DNA from: JBDIAG01 sp047974565
GTDB lineage: Bacteria; Actinomycetota; Actinomycetes; Actinomycetales; CAWJMD01
Direction of reading: 5' to 3'
NCBI GenBank assembly: GCA_047974565.1
Contig: JBKECN010000037.1
Location: 32,594-96,593 of the forward strand
DNA length: 64,000 nucleotides
Shown here piece after piece: positions 1 to 8,077 of the stretch (position 1 is the first letter of the stretch; each line of letters begins with the position of its first letter). The notes beneath the pieces are model-generated. The model searched no databases. It saw nothing but the letters and a program-made list of their open reading frames with translations, and had not been told where the DNA came from. Position numbers and translations under genes: made by a program.

Positions 1-18
1 CGGCGCGGACGGCGACCC

Positions 19-1863
19 TCAGCCCTTCTTGACCAGCCTGGCCCGCAGCACGCCGATCCGGTGCTGGATCTGAGCCATGCTGGCCCGCGCCACCTCCCCA
101 CCACCGCTGCGCCGGCGCAGTTCGGCGTGTACCGCGGCATGCGGTTCGCCGCTGACCCGCGACCAGGCGGCAACGAGGGAGTTGAGCTCGCGACGCATCT
201 CGGTGAGCTGGCGGTGGGTTGCCACTTCGTCGACCTGATCGGCCGGGTCTGCGAGGTCCGGTACCCGACGCCGGCGCCGCCTGAGTTGAGCCGACTGGCG
301 TTGACTGAGCACCGCTTGGACCTGATCCGGCTCGAGCAGCCCAGGCAGGCCGAGGAAGTCGAGTTCCTCCTGGGAGCCGATTTCGCCGCCGATGCCGTAC
401 TGGGCGCCGTCGAACATCACCGAGTCGAAGGCGGCGTTGGCCTCGAGGGCCTCGAAACTGCCCAGCAGGTCGTCGCTGGCCTGCTCCTCGGCGTTGGCCG
501 CGGCGAGCAGATCGTCCTCCGGGACCCAGTCCGGGTCGTCGTTGTCGCGGGCCGGGCGGTCCAGGGCGTGGTCTCGTTCGAGTTCGAGGGCCCCGGCCAG
601 CTCCAGCAGCGGCTGCACGGTGGGCAGGAAGACCGAGGCGGTCTCGCCGCGCCGACGGGCCCGGACGAACCGGCCGACGGCCTGGGCGAAGTAGAGCGGG
701 GTCGAGGCCGACGTGGCGTACACCCCGACCGCCAGGCGGGGAACGTCCACTCCCTCGGACACCATTCGGACCGCGACCATCCACCGTTGCTCTCCGGCGG
801 CGAACTCCTCGATCCGGGCTGAGGCGTCGGCGTCGTCGGAGACCACGACGACCGCCTGCTCGCCGGTGACCTGGCCGAGCATCGACGCGTAGGCCCGGGC
901 CACCGTCTGGTCGGTGGCGATCACCAGACCGCCCGCGTCGGGGATGGCGCGGCGGACCTCGCTGAGCCGGGAGTCGGCGGCGCGCAGCACGCTGACCATC
1001 CAGTCCCCGGACGGATCCAGCGCAGTGCGCCAGGCCTGGGCGGTCTGGTCCTGGGTGAGCGGCTGGCCGAGGCTGGCACTCACCTCGTCGCCGGCCCGGG
1101 TGCGCCAGCGCATGCTCCCTCCGTAGGACAGGAAGAGCACCGGCCGCACCACGCCGTCGCGCAGTGCTCGGCCATAGGAGTAAGAGAAGTCGGGAACTGA
1201 GCGGCGAATGCCCTGCGCGTCGGGCTCGTAGCGCACGAACGGGATGGCGGCGGTGTCAGAGCGAAACGGTGTGCCGGTCAGGCAGAGTCGGTAGGCGGCG
1301 GGGTCGAATGCCTCAAGGATCGCCTCGCCCCAGCTGAGGGCGTCACCGCCGTGGTGCACCTCATCGAGGATCACCAGGGTGCGGGTGTTCTCGGTGCGAT
1401 TGCGGTGCAGCATCGGGCGGGCCGCCACCTGAGCGTAGGTCAGGGCCGGGCCGTCGTAGCCCTTGGCCAGGCCGCCGGCGGAGTTGCGAAACTCCGGATC
1501 GAGTTGGATGCCGACCCGGGCGGCGGCGTCCGCCCACTGGCGTTTGAGGTGTTCGGTGGGGGCGACGACGCTGACCTTGTGGACGAGCCTGCGGGCGAGC
1601 AACTCGGCAGCAACCCGCAAGGCGAAGGTTGTCTTGCCCGACCCGGGGGTGGCCACCGCGAGGTAGTCGCGGGGCAGGGCCGCCAGGTAGGCATCGAGGG
1701 CCTCGGCCTGCCAGGCCCGCAGTTTGCCGGCAGTGCCCCAGGGCGCTCTGGCCGGGAAGACCGGGGAAAGGTGTTCGGCGGCCGAGGGCGAGGCGTGCTG
1801 GGGAAACTGATGCTGGTGTGAGCGATGGGGCCCTGTCGGCTGGTCTGGATGGGCGGCACTCAC
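19..1863 (-). CDS. DEVH-box superfamily 2 ATP-dependent helicase
   Basis: The 614-residue product has the motifs of a superfamily 2 nucleic-acid helicase. Walker A is ATPGSGKT at about residues 71-78, the DEVH box is at 167-170, motif III-like LTGTPFR is near 195-201, and motif VI is QAVGRFVRARR. The first 40 residues are Pro/His-rich and look disordered. The C-terminal part after motif VI is acidic, with a short Arg-rich stretch. The start is GTG at 1863; a TAGGCT -10-like box lies 9 nt upstream, so the mRNA probably has almost no leader. The family is widespread in actinobacteria, and its cellular role is not established from sequence. It is the last leftward gene before the window edge. 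Confidence 0.85.
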   Translation of the reverse strand: MSAAHPDQPTGPHRSHQHQFPQHASPSAAEHLSPVFPARAPWGTAGKLRAWQAEALDAYLAALPRDYLAVATPGSGKTTFALRVAAELLARRLVHKVSVVAPTEHLKRQWADAAARVGIQLDPEFRNSAGGLAKGYDGPALTYAQVAARPMLHRNRTENTRTLVILDEVHHGGDALSWGEAILEAFDPAAYRLCLTGTPFRSDTAAIPFVRYEPDAQGIRRSVPDFSYSYGRALRDGVVRPVLFLSYGGSMRWRTRAGDEVSASLGQPLTQDQTAQAWRTALDPSGDWMVSVLRAADSRLSEVRRAIPDAGGLVIATDQTVARAYASMLGQVTGEQAVVVVSDDADASARIEEFAAGEQRWMVAVRMVSEGVDVPRLAVGVYATSASTPLYFAQAVGRFVRARRRGETASVFLPTVQPLLELAGALELERDHALDRPARDNDDPDWVPEDDLLAAANAEEQASDDLLGSFEALEANAAFDSVMFDGAQYGIGGEIGSQEELDFLGLPGLLEPDQVQAVLSQRQSAQLRRRRRRVPDLADPADQVDEVATHRQLTEMRRELNSLVAAWSRVSGEPHAAVHAELRRRSGGGEVARASMAQIQHRIGVLRARLVKKG

Positions 1864-1882
1864 GATCGTCAGAGCCTACCCG

Positions 1883-2221
1883 CTAGTGGTCGCTCGACAC
1901 GCCTTCACCATCGGAGGGCGCGAAAGCGGCTGCGGTATCAGCCAGTTGGCGTAGCGCCTGCAAGTGCCCGGTGAAGGCCTCCCGACCGACGGGGGTGAGG
2001 GAGAACCAGGTGCGCGGACGCTTGCCCACGTAGCCCTTCGTGATGGACAGGTAACCGGCCGCCTCCAGCGTCGATGCCTGCTTGGACATCACCGAATCTG
2101 ACACCCCCGCCGAGTCGCGGACGAGGGAGAACTCCGCACGGTCCACCCCGAGCAGGGTGGCCATCACCGCGAACCGGACCGGCGCGTGGAAGGTCTCGTC
2201 CAGCCGGGCGACGGTGCTCAT
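1883..2221 (-). CDS. Winged-helix transcriptional regulator (MarR/ArsR-like, autorepressor)
   Basis: This 112-residue protein is a compact winged helix: a helical start, a recognition-helix region around SDSVMSKQASTLEAAGYL, and a basic wing (YVGKRPRTWFSLTPVGREA). Such one-domain regulators are commonly paired with a small membrane protein. Its ATG at 2221 overlaps the stop of the upstream membrane-protein gene by 4 nt, so the two are translationally coupled. A longer open frame to 2785 exists, but it runs through the membrane-protein gene and the operator and is not credible. The natural target is the perfect palindrome at 2645-2673 in front of the operon (inference). Confidence 0.8.
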   Translation of the reverse strand: MSTVARLDETFHAPVRFAVMATLLGVDRAEFSLVRDSAGVSDSVMSKQASTLEAAGYLSITKGYVGKRPRTWFSLTPVGREAFTGHLQALRQLADTAAAFAPSDGEGVSSDH

Positions 2222-2631
2222 GCGCGCACCTGGCGGCGGACCCGGGCGGCTCCCAGGAGGCACACCAGCAGGCACAGGACCCCGCCGGCGAGGTAGCCAC
2301 CGGGACCGGCCGATACTCCCAGGGCCACCGTGGCGGCCCAGGCCACCGTCCACCACGCGATGAGCGCGCCGTGGGTGCGACCCATGTTGCGTAGTGCCGC
2401 CCGGCGAGTGGCGGCGTAGACGACGAGGGCCAGGACAGTGGCTCCCCAGCCGAGGATCACCAGCCCCAACACGACCGGCGAGTGCGCGTAGGCCAGGCCG
2501 GCCGCGAAGCAGAGGGTGGCGATGCCGAAGACGACATACCACCAGGCCAGCCATCCCCCCGCCCGACGACCGACGCGCTCCAGTTCCGCGGCACGAGCGA
2601 GAGCCTGATCTGCGTTCATCCGGGGTTCCAT
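2218..2631 (-). CDS. Small integral membrane protein, first gene of a repressor operon
   Basis: The 137-residue product has a charged N-terminus (about 25 residues) followed by about four hydrophobic segments (GWLAWWYVVFGIATLCFAAG, VVLGLVILGWGATVLALVV, ALIAWWTVAWAATVALGV, LAGGVLCLLVCLLGAA) and a basic C-terminus. No catalytic motif is visible and I do not recognise the family. The ATG at 2631 sits 6 nt after a TAAGGT -10 box, which favours a leaderless start; a second in-frame ATG at 2619 lacks a ribosome binding site. The gene shares an operon with the winged-helix regulator at 1883-2221. A transport or sensing role linked to that regulator is a guess from context. Confidence 0.75.
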   Translation of the reverse strand: MEPRMNADQALARAAELERVGRRAGGWLAWWYVVFGIATLCFAAGLAYAHSPVVLGLVILGWGATVLALVVYAATRRAALRNMGRTHGALIAWWTVAWAATVALGVSAGPGGYLAGGVLCLLVCLLGAARVRRQVRA

Positions 2632-2637
2632 GCATCG

Positions 2638-2643
2638 ACCTTA
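2638..2643 (-). promoter_or_regulatory. -10 box (TAAGGT), leaderless promoter of the 2631 operon
   Basis: TAAGGT on the minus strand matches TANNNT and is separated from the ATG at 2631 by 6 nt. The palindromic operator at 2645-2673 begins one base further upstream and fills the -10/-35 spacer. The corresponding -35 hexamer would be TTTCCA (2661-2666), inside the palindrome. Confidence 0.6.
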
Positions 2644-2644
2644 G

Positions 2645-2673
2645 CAAGTACTTTCCGAGTTGGAAAGTACTTG
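2645..2673. promoter_or_regulatory. Perfect 12-5-12 palindromic operator
   Basis: CAAGTACTTTCC, then 5 nt (GAGTT), then GGAAAGTACTTG: the two 12-bp arms are exact inverted complements. The site lies over the inferred -35/spacer of the leftward operon that encodes a membrane protein and a winged-helix regulator, the standard place for an autorepressor operator. A bound dimer would block the polymerase. Binding by the product of 1883-2221 is inferred from position only. Confidence 0.75.
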
Positions 2674-2841
2674 TTGGAGGAAGGGTATTTTCCATGCCTT
2701 CGGGGTGGTGATCGGCCGGCGTGGGTGGGGGCCGGCGTGGGCGGCCGGGCGTGGGCGAGGTTGGCGTGGGCGGAGGGGGGCACAAAACGGTCAGGGACGG
2801 CGAGGGTGGGGGCGCGGCGCGGAGGCCGAGTCCGGTTCCGC

Positions 2842-2895
2842 ACGCGGGCCGGGTGCAGCACGCGGGCCGGGTTCAGCACGCGGGCCGGGTTCGGC
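2842..2895. repeat. Three tandem 18-bp repeats
   Basis: Units ACGCGGGCCGGGTGCAGC, ACGCGGGCCGGGTTCAGC and ACGCGGGCCGGGTTCGGC follow each other without gaps. They lie in the gene-free stretch 2674-3537, upstream of the 39-nt dyad array. No coding potential is supported here. Similar 14-18-bp tandem repeats recur at other gene ends in the window. Confidence 0.85.
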
Positions 2896-2973
2896 ACGGC
2901 CGCATTACGCACCAGGGCAGCGTTCAGCAGGACGGTCCGGCGCCACCGCTCAGGCTGTCCAGTGCCCATCCCA

Positions 2974-3480
2974 GTGAACACTTTCGCGTCCCTCAGACAC
3001 GTTTGCGTACACCCAACGCGACACCGACCGCCACCACCTCGCCCGGTGTACACAAACCCGTCCCAGGCACGCATTTCCGTACACCAAGACCCTCGCACGC
3101 CCGGTCCCCAACCAGAAGCGGCCACCACCGGTCCGGCCATCGGCCGCCGACCGCCGACCGCCGACCGCCGACCGCCGACCGCCCAGTGAACACTTTCGCG
3201 TCCCTCAGACACGTTTGCGTACACCCAACGCGACACCCACCCCCACCACCGCGTCCGGTGTACACAAACCAGTCCCAGGCACGCATTTCCGTACACCAAG
3301 ACCCGCGCACGCCCGGTACCCAACCAGAAGCGGCCACCACCAGCCCGGCCGCCGACCGCCGACCGCCCAGTGAACACTTTCGCGTCCCTCAAACACGTTT
3401 GCGTACACCCAACGCGACACCCACGCCCACCACCGCGCCCGGTGTACACAAACCCGTCCCAGGCACCCATTTCCGTACAC
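2974..3480. repeat. Array of three composite 111-nt units, each made of two 39-nt dyad elements
   Basis: Element A (2974-3012, 3186-3224, 3370-3408) and element B (3046-3084, 3258-3296, 3442-3480) are each exactly 39 nt, and A and B are always 33 nt apart. Each element is an imperfect inverted repeat of 17 nt, 5 nt, 17 nt. Arms read GTGAACACTTTCGCGTC and GACACGTTTGCGTACAC in A, and GTGTACACAAACCCGTC and CACGCATTTCCGTACAC in B. The units are separated by GACCGCC microsatellite-like sequence (about 3142-3183 and 3347-3368). The array lies downstream of the leftward MFS gene (stop at 3538) and upstream of the operator at 2645. A seventh copy is at 9519-9557. The layout recalls REP/BIME-type extragenic palindromes; the function is unknown. 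Confidence 0.85.
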
Positions 3481-3537
3481 CAGCGCCCGCAGGCCACGGA
3501 CGACCGTTGACCAGGTACGGACTGTGCCAAGGCGCGG

Positions 3538-4929
3538 TCAGGGACCCAGCGGTGGCATCGACGGGCCTGCTGGGGCAGGGGTTGAGGCACCGCGGACCCG
3601 CAGGGCAAGCGGCACTCCGATGAGCGGCAGCACCCCCAGCACCAGCCAGATCGCCGAGAACACGGTGGGGTCGGGCAGCGTGTGTCGGGTCCCGGCGTAG
3701 ATGGCGCCGCCGATGCCGATGCCCACCACGCTGCCGAGTCCGTCGGCCAGTTGCAGCGATGCTCCGTCCCGCCCGCGGGCCTCGGACGGGGACAGGACCA
3801 TGGCGAGCACGCTCGTAGTGGCCACCGACAGACCCATCCCGATCGCCGCCAGCGCCCAGATCAACGTGCCGACCCAGGCAGTGACCTGTGGCCACAGCAC
3901 CAATGGCAGGGCCAGGACTCCGAGACCGACGGTGACCGCCCCGGCCACCAGCAAGGGGAATCGAGCCACGCCGGCCCGGGGGTCGCGCCCCTGCAACCAC
4001 GCACCAAGGGCCCAACCCAGCGAAGCCGCGGTGAGCACCAACCCGGCCGCGGTCAGACTCATCCCCCGCTGGGAATGCAGGGCCAGCGGAATGTACGTCT
4101 CGGCCCCGAAGTAGGCGCCGGGGACGACGGCGCGAAAGGCCACCACGGCGGGCAGTCCGCGCGCTCCGCGCAGGGTTCCCGGGGGTAACAGTCGTGGCAG
4201 GACCACGACGATCGCCACCGCAGAGCACCCGCCAGCGAGCACCCGCACCACCAAGGCGCCGCTGCTTTGCACGGCCCAGGGAAGCACGGCCACCGCGGTC
4301 GCCAGCAGCACGGCGCGGACCGCTCGGCGTCGCACCCCGGTGACGTCGTGCTCGGCGGGCCGTTCGATCCTGGCGGTCCGCAGCACCGTGCCGCCGGCGA
4401 GTACGGCGAACGGCACGCCGACCCAGAACACCGCGCGCCAACTGAGGTTGGTGGCGAGCCATCCGGCCACCCCCGGACCCACCAGGGCCGGCAGCACCCA
4501 GGCTGCCGAGATGTACCCGAACACCCGGGGACGATCGGCTTCGGTGTAGGTGGCCGCGATGATGACGTAGATGGTCACCGTGACCATGCCGCCGCCCACG
4601 CCGCTGACGGACCGCGACAGCAGCAGCACCGCCAGGGTCGGAGCCAGCGCGCAGCCGATCATGCCTGCGACGAAAAGCACCACCCCCACCAGCAGCGGAC
4701 GACCCGGACCCACGGCGTCCACCCAGCCGCCGGCCGCCCCCTGTCCCGCCAATGCCGCTGCCATGAACATGGAGAACGCCAGCGAGTACGCCCCACCGGC
4801 ATCCAGATCGGCGCCGACCGCCGGCATCGCGGTGGCCACACCGATGGTGTCGAAGGCGATGAACGTGACCAGGGTGATGATGCCGATCAGCGCGAGCCGT
4901 CGGCCTGACGACTCGTGCGGTGCCGGCAT
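3538..4929 (-). CDS. MFS transporter, 14-TM-like drug/metabolite exporter
   Basis: This 463-residue integral membrane protein belongs to the major facilitator superfamily. The first helix carries FDTIGVATAMPAVGADL, the typical start of DHA-type exporters. The motif C-like region is WVLPALVGPGVAGWLA, and a motif A-like segment PRVFGYISAAW follows helix 4. About 12-14 hydrophobic segments are visible. The ATG at 4929 was chosen over 4986 because a TAGGGT box lies 7 nt upstream (leaderless) and the extra 19 residues are not membrane-like. Proton-driven export of small molecules is the family role; the substrate cannot be told. No regulator is adjacent. Confidence 0.85.
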   Translation of the reverse strand: MPAPHESSGRRLALIGIITLVTFIAFDTIGVATAMPAVGADLDAGGAYSLAFSMFMAAALAGQGAAGGWVDAVGPGRPLLVGVVLFVAGMIGCALAPTLAVLLLSRSVSGVGGGMVTVTIYVIIAATYTEADRPRVFGYISAAWVLPALVGPGVAGWLATNLSWRAVFWVGVPFAVLAGGTVLRTARIERPAEHDVTGVRRRAVRAVLLATAVAVLPWAVQSSGALVVRVLAGGCSAVAIVVVLPRLLPPGTLRGARGLPAVVAFRAVVPGAYFGAETYIPLALHSQRGMSLTAAGLVLTAASLGWALGAWLQGRDPRAGVARFPLLVAGAVTVGLGVLALPLVLWPQVTAWVGTLIWALAAIGMGLSVATTSVLAMVLSPSEARGRDGASLQLADGLGSVVGIGIGGAIYAGTRHTLPDPTVFSAIWLVLGVLPLIGVPLALRVRGASTPAPAGPSMPPLGP

Positions 4930-4936
4930 GAGGCCC

Positions 4937-4942
4937 ACCCTA
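4937..4942 (-). promoter_or_regulatory. -10 box (TAGGGT) of the MFS gene, leaderless
   Basis: Minus-strand TAGGGT, 7 nt before the ATG at 4929. It fits the TANNNT rule for actinobacterial leaderless transcripts and decides the start codon. Confidence 0.55.
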
Positions 4943-5382
4943 CGAGTGGCCTGTGCCTCCCCGAGACCAGCCGACGAACCGGGCAAGCCGGGGCACTACC
5001 GGCCGCCGCAGTCCTCACTTCGCCCGCGCAGCCGGTCGCTGAGATGACCGGCCATCCGTGGGTCTCGCCGCTATCCGGCTGCCAGGGCGCTCTGGCCGGG
5101 CATCGGGCGGACCACGGCCAAGCAGGCCCGCACCGCGGGCTTGCGACCGGGCCACACCATCGTGCGTAGCGCAGGCGCGGTACCCCTACTGGCGGACGAA
5201 TCGGCCCGCTGCGGCACGGGCTGGCCCGCGACCTGGTCGAGGCTCCCCAACTGGACCGGGCTGATCGTGGCTGAGTTTCTGGCAGCCGAACTGGTCATGT
5301 CGGGTACATCCTTCGCTGGGTGGACACCTCGCGGCGTCGACGTAATCAATGCGCCGGTGGACGACCCGCACCAACAGATCAG

Positions 5383-5445
5383 CGCATCTGCAGTTCAGTG
5401 CATCTGCAGTTCAGTGCATCGAGAGTTCAATGCACGAGAGTTCAG
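5383..5445. repeat. Four tandem 16/15-nt repeats
   Basis: Units GCATCTGCAGTTCAGT (5383-5398), an identical copy (5399-5414), GCATCGAGAGTTCAAT (5415-5430) and a 15-nt copy GCACGAGAGTTCAGC (5431-5445). They are less GC-rich than the flanks. Confidence 0.85.
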
Positions 5446-5644
5446 CGCATCGGGGTGCAGGTGGCCGTCCCACGGACTCCGTCAGCGTCGACGCCGATCC
5501 TGGGGTTCGGCTGGGAACCGGCCGTGCCATGGCTGGCAACCTGACCTCGGCCGCTCGCGCCGCCTCCGCGCGCCGGCTCCCCGCGGCGATGGCCCGCGAA
5601 CGCCGAGACCCCCGGCCCGGACGTACCGGCTGGGTTGGGAACCG

Positions 5645-5865
5645 GGCCGCCCGGTCGACAACCCGGCCAAGTCGCGAACCGCAGCCCGTCGCGAACCCCA
5701 GCCCTGCCGCGAACCCCACCCCAGGCGAGAGCCGGCCCGCTCGCGAACCCCAGCCCAGATGAGAACCCAGCCGGGTCGAGACCCCCGGCCCGCTCGAGAA
5801 CCGGCCCGGTCGAGAACCCGGCCCGGTCGAGACCCCAGCCCGGTCAAGAACCCCGCTGACTGCGC
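5645..5865. repeat. Degenerate 16-18-nt tandem repeat tract
   Basis: Repeated variants of GTCGAGAACCCGGCCCG and GTCGCGAACCCCAGCCC occur back to back. The tract ends about 70 nt before the ATG of the GT39 gene at 5936. In the + frame it extends the downstream ORF upstream to 5141, which is why that ORF looks 265 residues too long. Confidence 0.7.
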
Positions 5866-5935
5866 CGGGCCGCTGACAGCAGTGGCCCAGCGCCCGTCCA
5901 GAACCTTCCCAGGGTTGGGTTCGAGAGTTGGTGGC

Positions 5936-8077
5936 ATGACGACCTCCCGCGTGGATGTGGCCGCAGCCTGGCCACGCGATCACGCCACCCCGGCGGGCCT
6001 GCCTGAGGCTCAACCGCTTCCGGACGATGAACCGAGCGGGTCGTCCCCGGAGCCGGCGGCGCGCTCGCGGTGGGCCGGGTTGCTGCTCGGGCCCTCGCAC
6101 GACCCCAGCTGGGCTCGGCCCGCGCTCCTGCTGCTGCTGGTCGGCACGCTGGCTGTCTACACGTACAACCTCACCGCGAACGGCTGGGCGAACGCCTTCT
6201 ACTCGGCGGCGGTGCAGGCGGGAAGCCAGAACTGGGAGGCGTTCTTCTTCGGCTCCTCCGATGCGGCGAACTCCATCACGGTGGACAAGACTCCCGCCGC
6301 ACTGTGGGTGATGGCCCTGTCGGTGCGGGTTTTCGGACTCAACTCGTTCGCGATCCTCTTCCCGCAGGTGCTCATGGGCGTGGGCACGGTGGCGCTGGTC
6401 TACTACACGGTCAAGCGCTATGCCGGTCCCGGTGCCGGCCTGGTGGCCGGGCTGGCGATGGCGTCCACGCCGGTGGCGGTGTTGATGTTCCGGTTCAACA
6501 ATCCGGACGCGCTGCTCGTCTTGCTGATGACCGCCGCCACCACCCTGACGCTGCGGGCCTGCGAGCGCGGCAACGGGCGCCTCTTGGCCCTGGCGGGGGT
6601 CTTGCTGGGCCTGGGTTTCCTCACCAAGATGCTCCAGGTCTTCCTGGTACTGCCCGCGCTGGCAGCGGTCTACCTGGTGGCTGCGAACACGAGCCTGGGT
6701 AAGCGGGTGGTTCACGGCCTCGCCGCGGTCGCCGCGCTGGTTCTGACCGCGGGGTGGTGGATCGCGATCGTCGAACTCGTCCCTGCCTCGATGCGCCCGT
6801 ACATCGGTGGCTCGCAGACCAACTCGATCCTGGAGTTGACCCTCGGCTACAACGGCCTGGGCCGGCTCAACGGCGAGGAGGTGGGGTCGGTCGGCCCCGG
6901 GCAGCGCTGGGGGTCGGTGGGCCTGGGCCGGATGTTCAGCGACTCGATCGGCGGGCAGATCTCCTGGCTGCTGCCGGCAGCCTTGCTGTTGCTGGTCGTG
7001 GGCCTGCTGGGCACGGCTCGCGCACCGCGCACGGATCTGCGTCGGGCAAGCTATCTGGCCTGGGGTGGTTGGCTGATCGTCACCGCCGGCACGTTCTCGT
7101 TCATGGCCGGGATCTTCCACGAGTACTACACGGTCGCGTTGGCTCCGGCCATCGCGGCGCTGGTCGGGCTGGGAGTGGGCCAGGCCTGGCAGCGTCGGCA
7201 CGCGCTCGTGGGCTCACTCACGCTGGCCCTCACCCTGGCGCTGACCGCGGCCTGGTCGTTCATCCTGCTCTCGCGCACCACCGAGTATCCCGACGCCCTG
7301 CGCTGGACGGTTCTGGTGGGCGGGCTGGTGGTCGCCTTCGGCCTGCTGTTCAGCACACAACTGCCTCGTTGGGTCGGAGCTGCGCTGGTGGCCGCAGCGG
7401 TGCTGGTGGGGATCGCTGGTCCCGCGGCCTATGCGGCAACCACTGTCACCACGGCCAAGACCGGTTCGATCATCACCGCCGGCCCCAACTCGGGCGGACC
7501 CGGCGCAGGTCCGGGGGCCGGTGGGCCGATGGGCGCGCCGCCGGGTGGGACCGCCGCCGGGCCCGGATTCACCCCACCTGGTACTGGTACCGCTACTGGT
7601 GGCACGGGCAGTCCTGGTGCTGCGGGCACCGGCGCACCGTCCAGGGGAGCACCCGGCACGGCAGGCGGCGGACGTAATGGTCTGCTCAACGCCAGCGAGC
7701 CGTCGGCAGAACTCGTCGCGCTCCTGTCGAGCGACTCCTCGTCCTACACGTGGGTGGCTGCGGCGGTGGGTTCGCAGACCGCCGCTGGATTGCAGTTGGG
7801 GACGCAGTTGCCGGTGATGTCGGTGGGTGGCTTCAACGGCTCTGACCCATCCCCCACCCTGCAGCAGTTCCAACAACTGGTCGCCGACGGCGAGATTCAC
7901 TACTTCGTCGGCGGTAGCGGTTTCGGCGGGAGCAACGGCGGCGCCTCCGACTCCGCCCAGATCGCGGCCTGGGTGAACAGCACCTTCACGGCCACGACGA
8001 TCGACGGCACCACGGTGTACGACCTCACCGGAGCCGGCGCTGCGTCCGGCACCGGCGCGGGCCAGGCGGGAGCATGA
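5936..8077 (+). CDS. GT39-family polyprenol-phosphate mannosyl/glycosyltransferase (ArnT/YkcB-like)
   Basis: This 713-residue polytopic membrane protein resembles GT39 (PMT/ArnT-like) enzymes, which move a sugar from a polyprenyl-phosphate donor to a target at the outer face of the membrane. Diagnostic is the first extracytoplasmic loop, with NWEAFFFGSSDAANSITVDK followed by TPAALWVMA. About 11-12 hydrophobic segments follow. Near residues 520-580 there is a Gly/Pro/Ala-rich low-complexity linker, and after it a soluble C-terminal domain (VAAAVGSQTAAGLQLGTQLP, VSVGGFNGSDP-like) as in YkcA/B-type actinobacterial enzymes. I start at ATG 5936; the open frame continues upstream only through repeats. 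The stop overlaps the next ATG by 4 nt, so a GT2 enzyme that could supply the lipid-linked sugar is in the same operon. Confidence 0.88.
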   Translation: MTTSRVDVAAAWPRDHATPAGLPEAQPLPDDEPSGSSPEPAARSRWAGLLLGPSHDPSWARPALLLLLVGTLAVYTYNLTANGWANAFYSAAVQAGSQNWEAFFFGSSDAANSITVDKTPAALWVMALSVRVFGLNSFAILFPQVLMGVGTVALVYYTVKRYAGPGAGLVAGLAMASTPVAVLMFRFNNPDALLVLLMTAATTLTLRACERGNGRLLALAGVLLGLGFLTKMLQVFLVLPALAAVYLVAANTSLGKRVVHGLAAVAALVLTAGWWIAIVELVPASMRPYIGGSQTNSILELTLGYNGLGRLNGEEVGSVGPGQRWGSVGLGRMFSDSIGGQISWLLPAALLLLVVGLLGTARAPRTDLRRASYLAWGGWLIVTAGTFSFMAGIFHEYYTVALAPAIAALVGLGVGQAWQRRHALVGSLTLALTLALTAAWSFILLSRTTEYPDALRWTVLVGGLVVAFGLLFSTQLPRWVGAALVAAAVLVGIAGPAAYAATTVTTAKTGSIITAGPNSGGPGAGPGAGGPMGAPPGGTAAGPGFTPPGTGTATGGTGSPGAAGTGAPSRGAPGTAGGGRNGLLNASEPSAELVALLSSDSSSYTWVAAAVGSQTAAGLQLGTQLPVMSVGGFNGSDPSPTLQQFQQLVADGEIHYFVGGSGFGGSNGGASDSAQIAAWVNSTFTATTIDGTTVYDLTGAGAASGTGAGQAGA

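Larger units (their letters stand above)
4943..5935. other. Gene-free, repeat-rich divergent spacer
   Basis: This 1-kb stretch separates the leftward MFS gene from the rightward glycosyltransferase operon. Open frames exist on both strands, but they have no recognisable domain, no ribosome binding site and run through the repeats. It holds four tandem 16-nt units (5383-5445) and a long run of degenerate 16-18-nt units built on GAACCC(C/G)AGCCCGGTC (about 5645-5865). I see no tRNA, riboswitch or clear promoter apart from whatever drives 5936. Confidence 0.7.

Noticed and set aside
2974..3480. CRISPR-like array (39-nt repeats, 33-nt spacers)
   Set aside because: The 33-nt linkers between A and B are conserved from unit to unit, A and B differ, and there are no cas genes. 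CRISPR spacers would be unrelated.
2616..3608. Long open frames on both strands (330 aa minus, 300 aa plus) through the repeat array
   Set aside because: They simply translate the repeats, giving near-identical peptide blocks; no ribosome binding site, no domain, and they overlap the operator.
5141..5935. 265-residue N-terminal extension of the GT39 protein
   Set aside because: It is repeat-derived Arg/Pro-rich sequence. The family N-terminus starts at ATG 5936.
5411..7201. 596-residue minus-strand ORF
   Set aside because: Antisense shadow of the GT39 gene and of the repeat tract; composition is His/Gln/Arg/Gly-rich without motifs.
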